Source of the DNA: JBFWUW01 sp050247075
GTDB lineage: Bacteria; Planctomycetota; Planctomycetia; Pirellulales; JBFWUW01
Direction: 5' to 3'
NCBI GenBank assembly: GCA_050247075.1
Contig: JBFWUW010000005.1
Coordinates: forward strand, 1 to 64,000
Length of the DNA: 64,000 nt
Under the pieces are notes generated by a model. That model was not told the origin of the DNA. It worked only from the letters and a program-made list of their open reading frames with translations, and did no database searches. Position numbers and translations under genes: made by a program. Shown piece by piece: positions 53,722-62,842 of this stretch; within the stretch, counting starts at the first letter, position 1, and each line of letters opens with the position of its first letter.

Positions 53722-54681
53722 ATGCACGTCCTGTTAACGCACGATCTGCAGCAAGTTCACATGGGCCGCGAACCGTCCGACACGGATAAGCGACAGGTAT
53801 TGTTGGAACTGGCAACCTGGGGCGCGGCGATGGCCCTGCTGCGTCCCGGTTGGGCCGCGGCGATGTTGCTGTTGGCCGTCACCGCGCTGGTGCCCTTGGC
53901 CCTGCGATTAGTCGCCGGGCAGCCTGGTTCACGGCCCGCCCGAATAGCGGCCAGGTTCTATCGCTGGGGGCGCTGGCCGGGTGCGATTTTGCTTGGTGCG
54001 TCGTTTGCTTTATCACCCGGCCCTTGGGCGACGGCGTTGGCCGTGCCGTGGTTGATTATGGCCATCTGCGTAGCAGTGATGGGACTGGACCGTCTGTTAC
54101 GGCACGTTCGCGGGCCGGTCCACGAAGCCGCAACCGGCTACGGCATGGTGTTCCTGGCTGGTGGGGCGGGCTGGGCGGTACTGTCGCGCGGCGGCCTGCG
54201 GCCAATGGAATTTTCCGACTTGATCGTGTTGTTGACGGCGGTCCATTTTCATTTTGCCGGCTGTTTGTTGCCAATTTTGATCGGACTGGCCGGACGCGGG
54301 CTGGCCGACTGTTGGACAAGCCTGGCAGCGGCTTTGGCAGCCGTTGGCGTGCCGCTGCTGGCGGTGGGATTCACCTACTCTCCATCGATTGAGCTGTTGG
54401 CGGCCGGCTTGTTGGCCGCGGCATGTGTGCTGCTGGCCGTGCAGCAATTTCGTCTGGCGCTGGGCAGCAACCTGCCCGGCCCGCTGATGTTGTGGTCGGT
54501 CTCTTCCCTGTCGGTATTGACGGCCATGACGTTGGCGGCCATCTATGCTTGGGGCGAGTACAGCGGGCACAAGTTCCTGGATATCCCCCGCATGTTGCCG
54601 CTACATGGCGGGCTGCAAGGCTTGGGCTTTGTGTTGCCCTCTCTGTTGGCATGGCGGGGCAACGCTCAAAATCCAAGTTGA
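53722..54681 (+). CDS. YndJ-like polytopic membrane protein
   Basis: A 319-aa protein with about nine membrane helices. The central motif LTAVHFHFAGCLLPILIGL and the ending LPLHGGLQGLGFVLPSLL match the YndJ family, where His and Gly in these helices are conserved. Transport or cofactor activity is not established. It follows DUF1990 in tight order and ends convergently, overlapping the porin gene by 16 bases. Confidence 0.8.
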   Translation: MHVLLTHDLQQVHMGREPSDTDKRQVLLELATWGAAMALLRPGWAAAMLLLAVTALVPLALRLVAGQPGSRPARIAARFYRWGRWPGAILLGASFALSPGPWATALAVPWLIMAICVAVMGLDRLLRHVRGPVHEAATGYGMVFLAGGAGWAVLSRGGLRPMEFSDLIVLLTAVHFHFAGCLLPILIGLAGRGLADCWTSLAAALAAVGVPLLAVGFTYSPSIELLAAGLLAAACVLLAVQQFRLALGSNLPGPLMLWSVSSLSVLTAMTLAAIYAWGEYSGHKFLDIPRMLPLHGGLQGLGFVLPSLLAWRGNAQNPS

Positions 54682-56273
54682 AACCGCGTGGCAAAGATGT
54701 CGCAGTGGCTGTTGCCCGTGAGGTTGTTGTCCAGGAAGCAATGGATCCAGTTGAACTGCACCGAGGCGTAAGCGTTCCAGTACCAGTTGATGCCCAAGGT
54801 CGTGTCGTGCAGGCGGCCAGGATTGGGGGTGGGCGGAATGGTCGCCGCGGCGAAAGTGGGCATGGCGGCGCTATTATTGAGATTGACGTAACTCCATCGC
54901 CCGGCGATTTCCCACGCTCCCCAACCACAGATGCCTTTGTTACGGCCGATGCCGAAGAATTCCGTGTAGGGCGTAATCTTGTCGAACACTCCGAACATGC
55001 GGTTGTACGAGCGATGTTCGCCCGTGAGAAAGTAGCCGGCCTGAATGTAGGCACCATCGTAGTAGACCATGGGACCGGCCGTTTGATGCACGGCGGTCCC
55101 CATATACTCCGCTTGGAAGTGAGTTGGGCCGTACTGGCCCGCCAACTCGACATTGTAGAGGTGGAAGGCATCGGCGGATAATACGCCCGTATCAGCAAAG
55201 AACGGCGTCCCAGCGGCAGTCAGTCCGCCACCAGCCGGATCACCGACAAAGAATTCTGGAATCACGCGGGCGTCATAGCGGTTGCCCGTTGGGCCTCCGG
55301 CGGTAATGCGGCTGTAGTTGTATCCGCCCCCTACATGCAACAGGTAGCGGCCGTCGGCCCCTTCATCATAATGCAACAGATGCGTGATGCGGGTCGAGGC
55401 GGAGTACCCGCCCACGTCGCCGATGTCCGTGGCAAAGCGGCTATCACCCAGCGGCAGTTCAGCAAACCCGCCAGTTTTGTAACCGCTGTAGGCCCAAGTC
55501 CACATTTCGTCCTCGGACTTGTCGTAAGCCATGATCCCCACGCGCCGGAAGGGAACAAATGCCTGGAAGGGAAGTGACCGTTCGAGGAATTCCAATTGTT
55601 TGACGGAAGTCAAGGCATCCATACACAAGGGTTGACGAAATTGCCCAATGCGCACGTTGCCAAAATATGGCAAATGCGTCTGCTCGCCCCACACATCCAT
55701 GAAGCTAGGACGTCCGGCGATTGCGAAGTCCATCTCCAGATTGAAGTTCGTGAACTCCGCCACGCTGCCCGAGGCTTGCAAACGGGCGCGGCGAAATCCG
55801 ACACCATCTTGAATGTCGCCCAAGGTGGCCACGTTATTGGCGTCTTGTGAGAAGAAACCCGAGTCGAGATGAAAGAATCCGCCCAGGTTGACGACGGGAA
55901 ACTTGGGTGGCTCGGCTTTGGGTTTGGCGAGCGCCTTCTCCAACGCCGCAATGCGTTCCTCGGCCGTGGGTGCCTTGGGCATACCCTCCATAAGGCCGCC
56001 AGCCGCGGACGGTGCGTAAGGGTAGCTGACTGGCTCACCCGCGACGTCGTTGCCGAACGATTCCGCTCCATACCCAGGAACGGGCAGAGGGTCTGTGGTG
56101 GAATTGTCAAAGGCCCCGAGTGACAGTCCCTCCCTGGACGGACTTGCCGCCGGCCCTGACTGCGGCTGCTGAGCCTTGGCGACAGATTGAAATGGGGTAG
56201 CAAATGCCGCGGTGAACGCCAGCGCTAGTACCAGCCAGAATCGGCGCGCGACTGAATGCTGTAGTAACTTCAT
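54666..56273 (-). CDS. Outer-membrane porin, OprP/OprO-like
   Basis: A 535-aa protein with a signal peptide (FWLVLALAFTAAFATPFQSVAKAQ), a helical segment (EERIAALEKALAKP), and a beta-barrel of the phosphate-selective porin O/P type: FHLDSGFFSQDANNVATLGDIQDGVGFRRARLQASGSV, FGNVRIGQFRQPLCMDALTS, and a terminal Phe (FATRFQLGF), the classic outer-membrane end. Specificity cannot be predicted; no pho genes are adjacent. Confidence 0.88.
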   Translation of the reverse strand: MKLLQHSVARRFWLVLALAFTAAFATPFQSVAKAQQPQSGPAASPSREGLSLGAFDNSTTDPLPVPGYGAESFGNDVAGEPVSYPYAPSAAGGLMEGMPKAPTAEERIAALEKALAKPKAEPPKFPVVNLGGFFHLDSGFFSQDANNVATLGDIQDGVGFRRARLQASGSVAEFTNFNLEMDFAIAGRPSFMDVWGEQTHLPYFGNVRIGQFRQPLCMDALTSVKQLEFLERSLPFQAFVPFRRVGIMAYDKSEDEMWTWAYSGYKTGGFAELPLGDSRFATDIGDVGGYSASTRITHLLHYDEGADGRYLLHVGGGYNYSRITAGGPTGNRYDARVIPEFFVGDPAGGGLTAAGTPFFADTGVLSADAFHLYNVELAGQYGPTHFQAEYMGTAVHQTAGPMVYYDGAYIQAGYFLTGEHRSYNRMFGVFDKITPYTEFFGIGRNKGICGWGAWEIAGRWSYVNLNNSAAMPTFAAATIPPTPNPGRLHDTTLGINWYWNAYASVQFNWIHCFLDNNLTGNSHCDIFATRFQLGF

Positions 56274-56867
56274 GCCTTTTCCTCAAATCTGGCACAACCC
56301 TTGCGAGTGTTGTTCTCCGTAAGTTCCCATCGACCGTTGCCACCGGCAGGCTTGGAGGTTTCCGGATTAACTATGCGACAGCTTTGCGCGCCTGCGCAAG
56401 GTTCCGCACAGTCGCTACAACCGGCACAATCGCTATCGTGCAAGATTGCCAAGACCACTCGGTCGGCACGACTAAATCGCCAGCTTTCGCATGGAGATTT
56501 GCCCGCGGATTGACGTTGCCGAATTGCGCGGCGGCCACTATGCTGCCGCGCACCCCAATGATGTTGAGTTTTCTTGTGCCGCCACGCCTTGTTCCAGGCC
56601 AGATATGGATCAGCCCGAAGAAACGCGTAGGCCACACCAGCCTTCCCGAGGCAAGGGGCCGCGCATCTTGCGGTTCGATGCGCCCCATCCGCCCGTCCGA
56701 CCCCCCATGCGGCAGCTGCGCCCTAAGCGGGACGACGACCGCCGTGATGAAGATCGGGCAGCCTGAGCGTGGCAATGGCCAGCGCGGGGGACAATGAAGA
56801 TTCGTTCCCAAACCTCACGGCAAGTCTGAAATCTTGCGGCGAGTTAAACTTGCAGCGATTGCCCCGC
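56274..56867. other. 594-bp intergenic region upstream of the porin
   Basis: It probably contains the porin promoter. One possible small gene on the plus strand (56608-56766, MDQPEETRRPHQPSRGKGPR..., 52 aa, very charged) has no ribosome site and is not supported. No repeats are seen. Confidence 0.35.
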
Positions 56868-58415
56868 TTAACGCTGCCGGCTCTCTGCCATGCCGGGCCG
56901 CACTAGCACGGTGCGGGCCGTCTTGCGGTGCGAGACACCTGGCAGCACATGCAGTTCCAGGCCGCGGCGTTGCCAGTCGGGGGCGGCGAGAACGTCTTCC
57001 AGTTGCTCGGCCTGCTGAATGGGTGCCCGGCCCACTCGGTCAATAATCTCGCCTCGGTCAATGCGGCCCGCGGAAGGGCCGCCGGGGTGGACTTCCGTCA
57101 CGAGCAGGCCGGCCAGATTCTTCGAGAGTTGCAATTGTTGGGCGATGCCGTCGTCCAGATCGGCCACGGTTAAACCGAGGTCGTGGACATCCCAGGCCTT
57201 GATATCGTTCATTCCCAGATCGCCCAGCGGATCAAATTCGTCGTCGGGGACGGCAAAACTGCGCGACTCAAATTTGCTGCGGTCACCGACTCTTACAGGC
57301 AGCGTCACGCTCTTGCCGCCGCGGAACAGCACGACCGGCACTTCCACGTTGATCTCGGTCAGGCTGACCATGTTGACCAGGTGCGAGTCGTTTTCCACGC
57401 GCACGCCGTTGAACTTGACCACGATGTCGCCTATTTGCAGGCCGGCCGCTTCCGCTGGTGAATCTGGCGTGATGGCGGTAATTCTGGCTCCTTGCAAGCG
57501 AGGCAGACCAGCTTCGCGGGCCATTTCCGGCGTAAACTTGCGGTCCAGGCTGACACCTAAATAGGCGCGTGCCACACTGCCCCGTTCGATGAGCTGCCGG
57601 GCAATGATCATGGTCATGTTGATGGGGATGCTGAAACCGATCCCCTCGTTGCCGCCCGAGCTGCTGGCGATGGCCGTATTGATGCCGATGACTTCGCCCC
57701 GCAAATTCATCAACGGCCCGCCACTATTGCCGGGATTGATGGCGGCGTCGGTTTGCATGAAGTCTTGAAACCGCACGCCGTCGTCGCCCAGTTTGAGGTC
57801 GCGGCGTCCCTTGGCGCTAATAATTCCGTAGGTCACCGATCGGCTCAGGCCGAAAGGGCTGCCGACCGCCAGCACAAAATCGCCGATATCGACGATGTCG
57901 CTGTCGCCGATGCGGCTGGGGACAAGTCCGGGGGCGTTGACCGCCATCACGGCCACGTCGGTGTCGGCATCCATCCAGACTTGCTCGGGCTGCAAAGAGC
58001 GGCCGTCAGCCAGGTTGATGCTGATGTTTTCCAGCTTGGTGTCGCGAATGACGTGGCGGTTGGTGAGGATGTAATCCTTGCCACGATAATGGTGGATGAC
58101 GCCCGATCCGGCCTCTTCTATCTTGCGTACGCGTCCGCTGCCGGCGGTCTTCTCTTGCTTTTCGGCTTCGATATGGACCACGCTGGGGCTGACCAGCTTG
58201 ACCACCCGTTTAAGCAGCGCACCTTGCGACTCCAACGCGGCAACATCGCGTTCCAGGTCTTCAAACTGTCGGCTGCGTTCCTCGGCCGATAAGTCCTCCG
58301 AGCCGAACTGAGCTCGCGCATCGCCCAGCCAATGGAGTTGGATGTAGGATCCGCCATATCCGCCGATCGCCAACAAGCCGATGGCAATCAATCCCCACGA
58401 TCCGCTGCGCAACAT
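56868..58415 (-). CDS. HtrA/DegP-family serine protease with two PDZ-type domains
   Basis: A 515-aa exported protease. An N-terminal anchor (WGLIAIGLLAIGGYGGSYI) is followed by a trypsin-like domain with His121 (TNRHVI), Asp153 (DADTDVAVM) and Ser231 (GNSGGPL). PDZ segments follow: AYLGVSLDRKF...SPAEAAGLQIGDIVVKFNG, and a second near 440-500 (LAGLLVTEVHPGGPSAGRIDRGEII). It degrades or guards misfolded envelope proteins. A short coiled coil lies before the protease domain. Confidence 0.94.
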   Translation of the reverse strand: MLRSGSWGLIAIGLLAIGGYGGSYIQLHWLGDARAQFGSEDLSAEERSRQFEDLERDVAALESQGALLKRVVKLVSPSVVHIEAEKQEKTAGSGRVRKIEEAGSGVIHHYRGKDYILTNRHVIRDTKLENISINLADGRSLQPEQVWMDADTDVAVMAVNAPGLVPSRIGDSDIVDIGDFVLAVGSPFGLSRSVTYGIISAKGRRDLKLGDDGVRFQDFMQTDAAINPGNSGGPLMNLRGEVIGINTAIASSSGGNEGIGFSIPINMTMIIARQLIERGSVARAYLGVSLDRKFTPEMAREAGLPRLQGARITAITPDSPAEAAGLQIGDIVVKFNGVRVENDSHLVNMVSLTEINVEVPVVLFRGGKSVTLPVRVGDRSKFESRSFAVPDDEFDPLGDLGMNDIKAWDVHDLGLTVADLDDGIAQQLQLSKNLAGLLVTEVHPGGPSAGRIDRGEIIDRVGRAPIQQAEQLEDVLAAPDWQRRGLELHVLPGVSHRKTARTVLVRPGMAESRQR

Positions 58416-58585
58416 GGCAAGGCTCCTCTCAGCCAGCAGGACTCAAACCCAATACAAAAACAGAGTGTACCGGCTGGACAGCCGACCCGCGAGCAAACGG
58501 TTTGATCGCCCTGGGCCGAAAGCTTCGCCGGCACACTCTGTTGCGGGTTGAGATGCGATTTTTTTAGGCCGCTCGTTGAAGCGGA

Positions 58586-59032
58586 CTACGAGACGTCCAA
58601 CTCGATATCGTTGATCGTCAAGTCGTTGTCGCCGCCGCCATCGAGCAGTTTGCTCCAGTCGTGATCGCCGGGGCGTCCGCCGCCGGTTCGCTCGACTTCG
58701 CGCTGGCAGTCGATGCACAAAGTGGCATACGGCAGGGCATTCAGCCGAGCCGCGGGGATCTTCTTGCTGCACCCCTCGCAGTTGCCGTACTCGCCCGCCC
58801 GCATCCGCTCCAAGGCGTTTTCGATATGGGCCAATTCCCGGCTTTCGACCTCGGCCAGTTGGGAGCTAATCTCGTCCTGGGCCGAATCGAGCGCGGCATC
58901 GACCATATCGCCAGCCGTTTGCTGACGCAGCTCTTTGAGCAGGCTCAAGTCGCCGGCCAGGGCGGTACGCAGTGCGTCGCGCCGTTTAATCAACAACTGC
59001 CGCATTCCCAGATAAGCGTCTTTACGTGCCAT
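58586..59032 (-). CDS. DksA/TraR-family zinc-finger protein
   Basis: A 148-aa protein with a helical N-terminal half and the C4 finger CEGCSKKIPAARLNALPYATLCIDC. Members bind RNA polymerase and change transcription in stress or during growth transitions. The acidic tip residues of DksA are not clearly placed in the coiled coil. An AAGG site 8 bases before the ATG at 59032 supports the start. The C-terminal 40 residues are acidic (DGGGDNDLTINDIELDVS). Confidence 0.9.
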   Translation of the reverse strand: MARKDAYLGMRQLLIKRRDALRTALAGDLSLLKELRQQTAGDMVDAALDSAQDEISSQLAEVESRELAHIENALERMRAGEYGNCEGCSKKIPAARLNALPYATLCIDCQREVERTGGGRPGDHDWSKLLDGGGDNDLTINDIELDVS

Positions 59033-59678
59033 AGTAGCCTTCACCTTGGTGGTCCGATCTAGGTCGCGTCGAAGGATTTCCCCCCTTCAAGCTTGCCGCG
59101 TCGAACTCCTAAAAGAGCCTCGGATCTCTGGTTTCCGCCGCCTTCCCTCTCAGCCTTTGGCGGTCGTTCCGCGACCGCACAGGCAGCAACCAAAATATAG
59201 TACGCACGCCAAGTGGCACGGGTCGCAAAAAATGCATTCCGTACCGTCATTTGCAGCAGATTTTTGCCGATCACCACAAACCCTTTTGGATATTAGGTTT
59301 ACGGCACCGGCGGCAGTCTGGTTGAACGAATGCCCTGTTCTAGTGAGATCAAAGAGTCCGTAGTCGGACACTTTTGGTTTTGGCGATACCATGCCAAAAG
59401 GCCTTGCGCGTCACTCACGAATCCCGCTCGAACTTGGACTTCCCGATAATCGGCAAAATCGGCCGAACTTGTGCAGCCGATTTTGCCAGTCCAAGCAATT
59501 CCTTGTGGCGGACGGTACATTCGACGGCCATTCCGCTCGAATAGCGATCTCCGCTGGTTGTGCGGGGGGCCTGCAATTTTGACAGGTCGCGCATTCTGAG
59601 CTAAATCCCCACAGCGGCCTTGCGCCCTCGTTGCGTATTGGTATCGATCGACAAGCATTTTCGCGGAAGTTGTGCCCC
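59033..59678. other. 646-bp intergenic region, no gene supported
   Basis: Lower in G+C than its surroundings. Open frames on either strand lack start signals and family patterns. It separates divergent genes, so two promoters should lie here, but I could not place them. Confidence 0.4.
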
Positions 59679-62219
59679 ATGATGGTCCAGCAAGCCAATT
59701 CGATGAAGGAAGCCCGGCCCAGTACGGTGCCCGCGGACGAATTCGCTTTCCACCATGCCAGCCAATTGGATGGATGGGTGCGAATTCCCCAGGGAACCTC
59801 GTTGTGGGGAAGTGGGTTGTCGTGCGGCGTGCAAGTACTTGGCCCAGGCGTAGAGGATTACCACTGCTTGCTGCTCAAGGGTGAGCAGCGGATGTTGGTT
59901 CGCAGTCTGAACGGCCAAACGTGGCTCAACCGCCAGTCCTTTAGCGAGGCTGAAATTCACGACGGCGACGTGCTGCGGCTGGGCGACATTGAGTTGCGGT
60001 TCTCCGCCGCCGAATCGGGCTTTCTCCCGCGGCTGGCACTTTCGCCAGCCGTTCGCGTAGACCGGCTGAAGCGCCAACCGCCGCCCGCACAGGCGGCCAC
60101 GGTTGATCGCGAAATGCTGGCGCGGATGACGCAAGCCGAAGATGACCGCCGCCAATCGCGGAAAGCCGAGCGGCGCATGCGCCGCCGCCAGCGCGATATG
60201 TTGCGCCTGGCCCACGATCTGCAGCAGCGGTGGAGTGCCCAAGCCCGTTGGATTCGTGCCGCGGAGTTGGCGTTGCCGCAGGCTCCGCTGCCGGTCGAGA
60301 ATCCGCCATTGGCCGGCAACGATGCTGGGTTCGAATCGACTTCGGATTCCCTTTTTGCGGCCCTGACAGGACTGCCTGAACAAGTCAAGAAAATCGCTGA
60401 AAGCCTGTCCGAACTGGATGGCCGGCAACAACAACTTCAAATTCAGTGCGAAACCTGGTTGTCCAACTGGCAGCAGGAAACGACCCGGCTGTCGGAAACG
60501 ATGCAGCCGATTTCCGCCGAACTGGCCGAACTGCGCAAAGAACAAGCGGAAATTGCCTCGCTGGAAAGCGCGGCAACCGCCGATCAGCAAGCTGCCTTTG
60601 AAATGCTGGCTGCCCGCTGCGCGGCCCTGGAGGCGGCACTGGCCGGACTGCATGAAGAGCAAAACCAGTTGAATGCCGAGCGGTTGGCCTGGCAAACGGA
60701 AAGCCAAGAGCAGCATGAGCGGCTTTCTCGGCAGACGATGGAACTTGGCGATAGCCTGAAAGCTTGGGCCAGCCAGCCCACCTCCCATGTCGTTTCCGAG
60801 CCAGCCGCCGAGCCGCGCGAGGAACCGCGGGCGGCTGCGCACCGCCACAGCATGGAAGACCGTCTCGCCGGCTTGCGGGCCGAACGCGAGGCGTTCGAGG
60901 ATCTGCAGCGCAAGGAACGGGCCGAACAGGCCCTTTCGCGGCATTTGACGAAAATCTCGCCTGACGCCAATGCCGCGCCGGTTCAAGTCGCGCCGCCATC
61001 GGCTGAGAGTGCGCCTGAACAAGAGCCTGAGCAACCGATTGTCGAGCAGCCAGAGTCGTCCGTTCATGTCGAGGATTCTACCGTCCAGGAACTCCCCGCG
61101 AGCGAGCAGCCCCTGGCCACGCCGCCCGAAGCAGTGATTGAAGAATCGCCAGAATCGGCTGCATCACCGGAGGTTCCAACCACAGAGCCAGCGGACGAGA
61201 TTCCGAACAATCCGCGGCCCGAACAGCCGCAAAACTTGACGGAGGAACCGGTTGCCGCTTTGCCGCCAGCCGATCCGTTCGCGCGAATCTCGCATTTGTT
61301 GAAACAGAAAGACGCAGCGCCGAACGACTTCGCGCCGCCGCCTCACGACACACAGGCCGCCGTCGCTGCTGAACCTGAAATGGGCGAGGCAGGGCCAGAA
61401 CCAACCGAGGAAGTAGCGGAGGAAACACCCGCGGCACGGTCGATTCATGAGGCACCCGTGAGCGCGGCGGAACTGCTGCGCCGCATGGGACATGACATCA
61501 ACCTGGAAGACGACGCGGAAACCGAGTCAACCCCGGCCCGCCACACCAGCCCGGCCAATGAGCCAGCCGTCGTTCTGGGGTCCAGCCATGCCCGTCCCGA
61601 ATCTCGCCAGGAGCAGCCGCCGGCAACATCGGCCGGCAACGCTGTCGCCGAAGGTGAGGATGAGTCGATCGACGACTACATGGCCCGGCTGTTGAATCGC
61701 GTCCGCACCGTATCCAACGACGCCAAGGACAAGAGCCAGGCCAGGCAGTCCGAATCGTCGTATCGTCCGACTGCGGCACCCGCGAAGCTGGCACCCACAC
61801 CGATCAAGCCGGTGCTGACCGAGGAAGAGGAAGAGTTGGAGCGGCGAAAACAAGAATATGTCCGGCGGGCTGCCCCGGAATCGACCAGCGATTTGCGGAA
61901 GTTCCGCGAGGTCGCCAACATGCAGGCGCGTGCCGCCATTGACACGCATGCGCGCAAGCGGCTGACGAATGTCCGCGGCAACAAGCTATTGGTCGTGGCG
62001 ACAGCACTGTTGGCGATGGGCAGCCTGTTTGTCCTCAAGTGGCAGGGTATCATTGATTCGTATCTGGGAATTGCCGGCGCCGCCGTCGTGGCGTTGTTTT
62101 GGGGCCTGCAATACTTGAGCATCGTATTGCGTTCTCCCAAGCTGCCTAAGCCTCAGCCGGTGTCGCTGCCCGCCGCCGACAAGCCAGCCAGCGAGCCGGT
62201 GGAAACGCCGAAAGACTGA
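59679..62219 (+). CDS. FHA-like, coiled-coil, membrane-ended protein
   Basis: An 846-aa protein. The first 110 residues resemble an FHA phosphothreonine-binding fold (VRIPQGTSLWGSGLSCGVQVLGPGVEDYHCLLLKG, then EIHDGDVLRLGDIELRF). Coiled coils fill about 130-420, then a long acidic Pro/Glu-rich disordered part to about 770, and two membrane helices close to the C-terminus (LLVVATALLAMGSLFVLKW; GIAGAAVVALFWGLQYLSIV). It may assemble phosphorylated partners at the inner membrane. The ATG at 59679 is preferred to a frame start 48 bases earlier. No kinase gene is adjacent. Confidence 0.75.
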   Translation: MMVQQANSMKEARPSTVPADEFAFHHASQLDGWVRIPQGTSLWGSGLSCGVQVLGPGVEDYHCLLLKGEQRMLVRSLNGQTWLNRQSFSEAEIHDGDVLRLGDIELRFSAAESGFLPRLALSPAVRVDRLKRQPPPAQAATVDREMLARMTQAEDDRRQSRKAERRMRRRQRDMLRLAHDLQQRWSAQARWIRAAELALPQAPLPVENPPLAGNDAGFESTSDSLFAALTGLPEQVKKIAESLSELDGRQQQLQIQCETWLSNWQQETTRLSETMQPISAELAELRKEQAEIASLESAATADQQAAFEMLAARCAALEAALAGLHEEQNQLNAERLAWQTESQEQHERLSRQTMELGDSLKAWASQPTSHVVSEPAAEPREEPRAAAHRHSMEDRLAGLRAEREAFEDLQRKERAEQALSRHLTKISPDANAAPVQVAPPSAESAPEQEPEQPIVEQPESSVHVEDSTVQELPASEQPLATPPEAVIEESPESAASPEVPTTEPADEIPNNPRPEQPQNLTEEPVAALPPADPFARISHLLKQKDAAPNDFAPPPHDTQAAVAAEPEMGEAGPEPTEEVAEETPAARSIHEAPVSAAELLRRMGHDINLEDDAETESTPARHTSPANEPAVVLGSSHARPESRQEQPPATSAGNAVAEGEDESIDDYMARLLNRVRTVSNDAKDKSQARQSESSYRPTAAPAKLAPTPIKPVLTEEEEELERRKQEYVRRAAPESTSDLRKFREVANMQARAAIDTHARKRLTNVRGNKLLVVATALLAMGSLFVLKWQGIIDSYLGIAGAAVVALFWGLQYLSIVLRSPKLPKPQPVSLPAADKPASEPVETPKD

Positions 62220-62434
62220 CCGCGTTCCGCCGACGCTGGCCAACGGCATCCAATCCCACTTCCGCCTGCCCCCTAGCGGCATTGCGCCGCGGCCACCTAT
62301 AATCGGTACTGGGCCGGGCCTGCCGCCTGGGCGGAGGATATTCCGCCAGTCTTGCGGTTCCGTCACCGGCGGCCCCTTTTTCGGCCTAGTTGTTTTCCGT
62401 ATTGTCGACCATTGCTTCGCTGGGAGCCGCGATC

Positions 62435-62839
62435 ATGCCGGTGCAAATGGAGTTATCGCGAATCATCATCAGCGAGATCAACGAGCAGCAGGTGATTTAC
62501 CTGCGCGAGGTGGAAGGTTCGCGGACCTTTCCGATTTTGATCGGCATTTTTGAAGCCACGATGATCGACCGCCGCGTGAAGGGTATGCAGGCCCCGCGCC
62601 CGCTCACACACGACTTGCTGGTCAACATGGCCGAGCACCTGGGTGCCGAGTTTCAGGACGTGGTCATCAGCGAACTCAAGGACCACACGTACTTCGCCCG
62701 GCTGCGGCTGCGGCACGAGGGGGAATTGATCGAAGTTGATGCCCGCCCCTCGGATGCCATCGTCGTGGCCGTTACCTGCAAGCCGCCACTGCCGATTTAC
62801 GTCTCCGAGGAAGTTCTGAACGACGTACTGGGCGAGTAG
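62435..62839 (+). CDS. Bifunctional nuclease-domain protein (BFN/DUF151)
   Basis: A 134-aa protein of the DUF151/bifunctional nuclease type: SRIIISEINEQQVIYLREVEGSRTFPILIGIFEA, RPLTHDLLVNMAEHLGAEFQDVVI, and the hallmark VDARPSDAIVVAV. Relatives were reported to have RNase and DNase activity. The ATG at 62435 follows GGGAG; an earlier ATG in the frame is rejected. The cobA-hemD gene follows after 3 bases, so the two are co-transcribed. Confidence 0.88.
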   Translation: MPVQMELSRIIISEINEQQVIYLREVEGSRTFPILIGIFEATMIDRRVKGMQAPRPLTHDLLVNMAEHLGAEFQDVVISELKDHTYFARLRLRHEGELIEVDARPSDAIVVAVTCKPPLPIYVSEEVLNDVLGE

Positions 62840-62842
62840 CCA

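Noticed and set aside
59601..61067. 488-aa open frame antisense to the FHA-like protein
   Set aside because: Low-complexity mirror of the Glu/Gln-rich coiled coil, no ribosome site.
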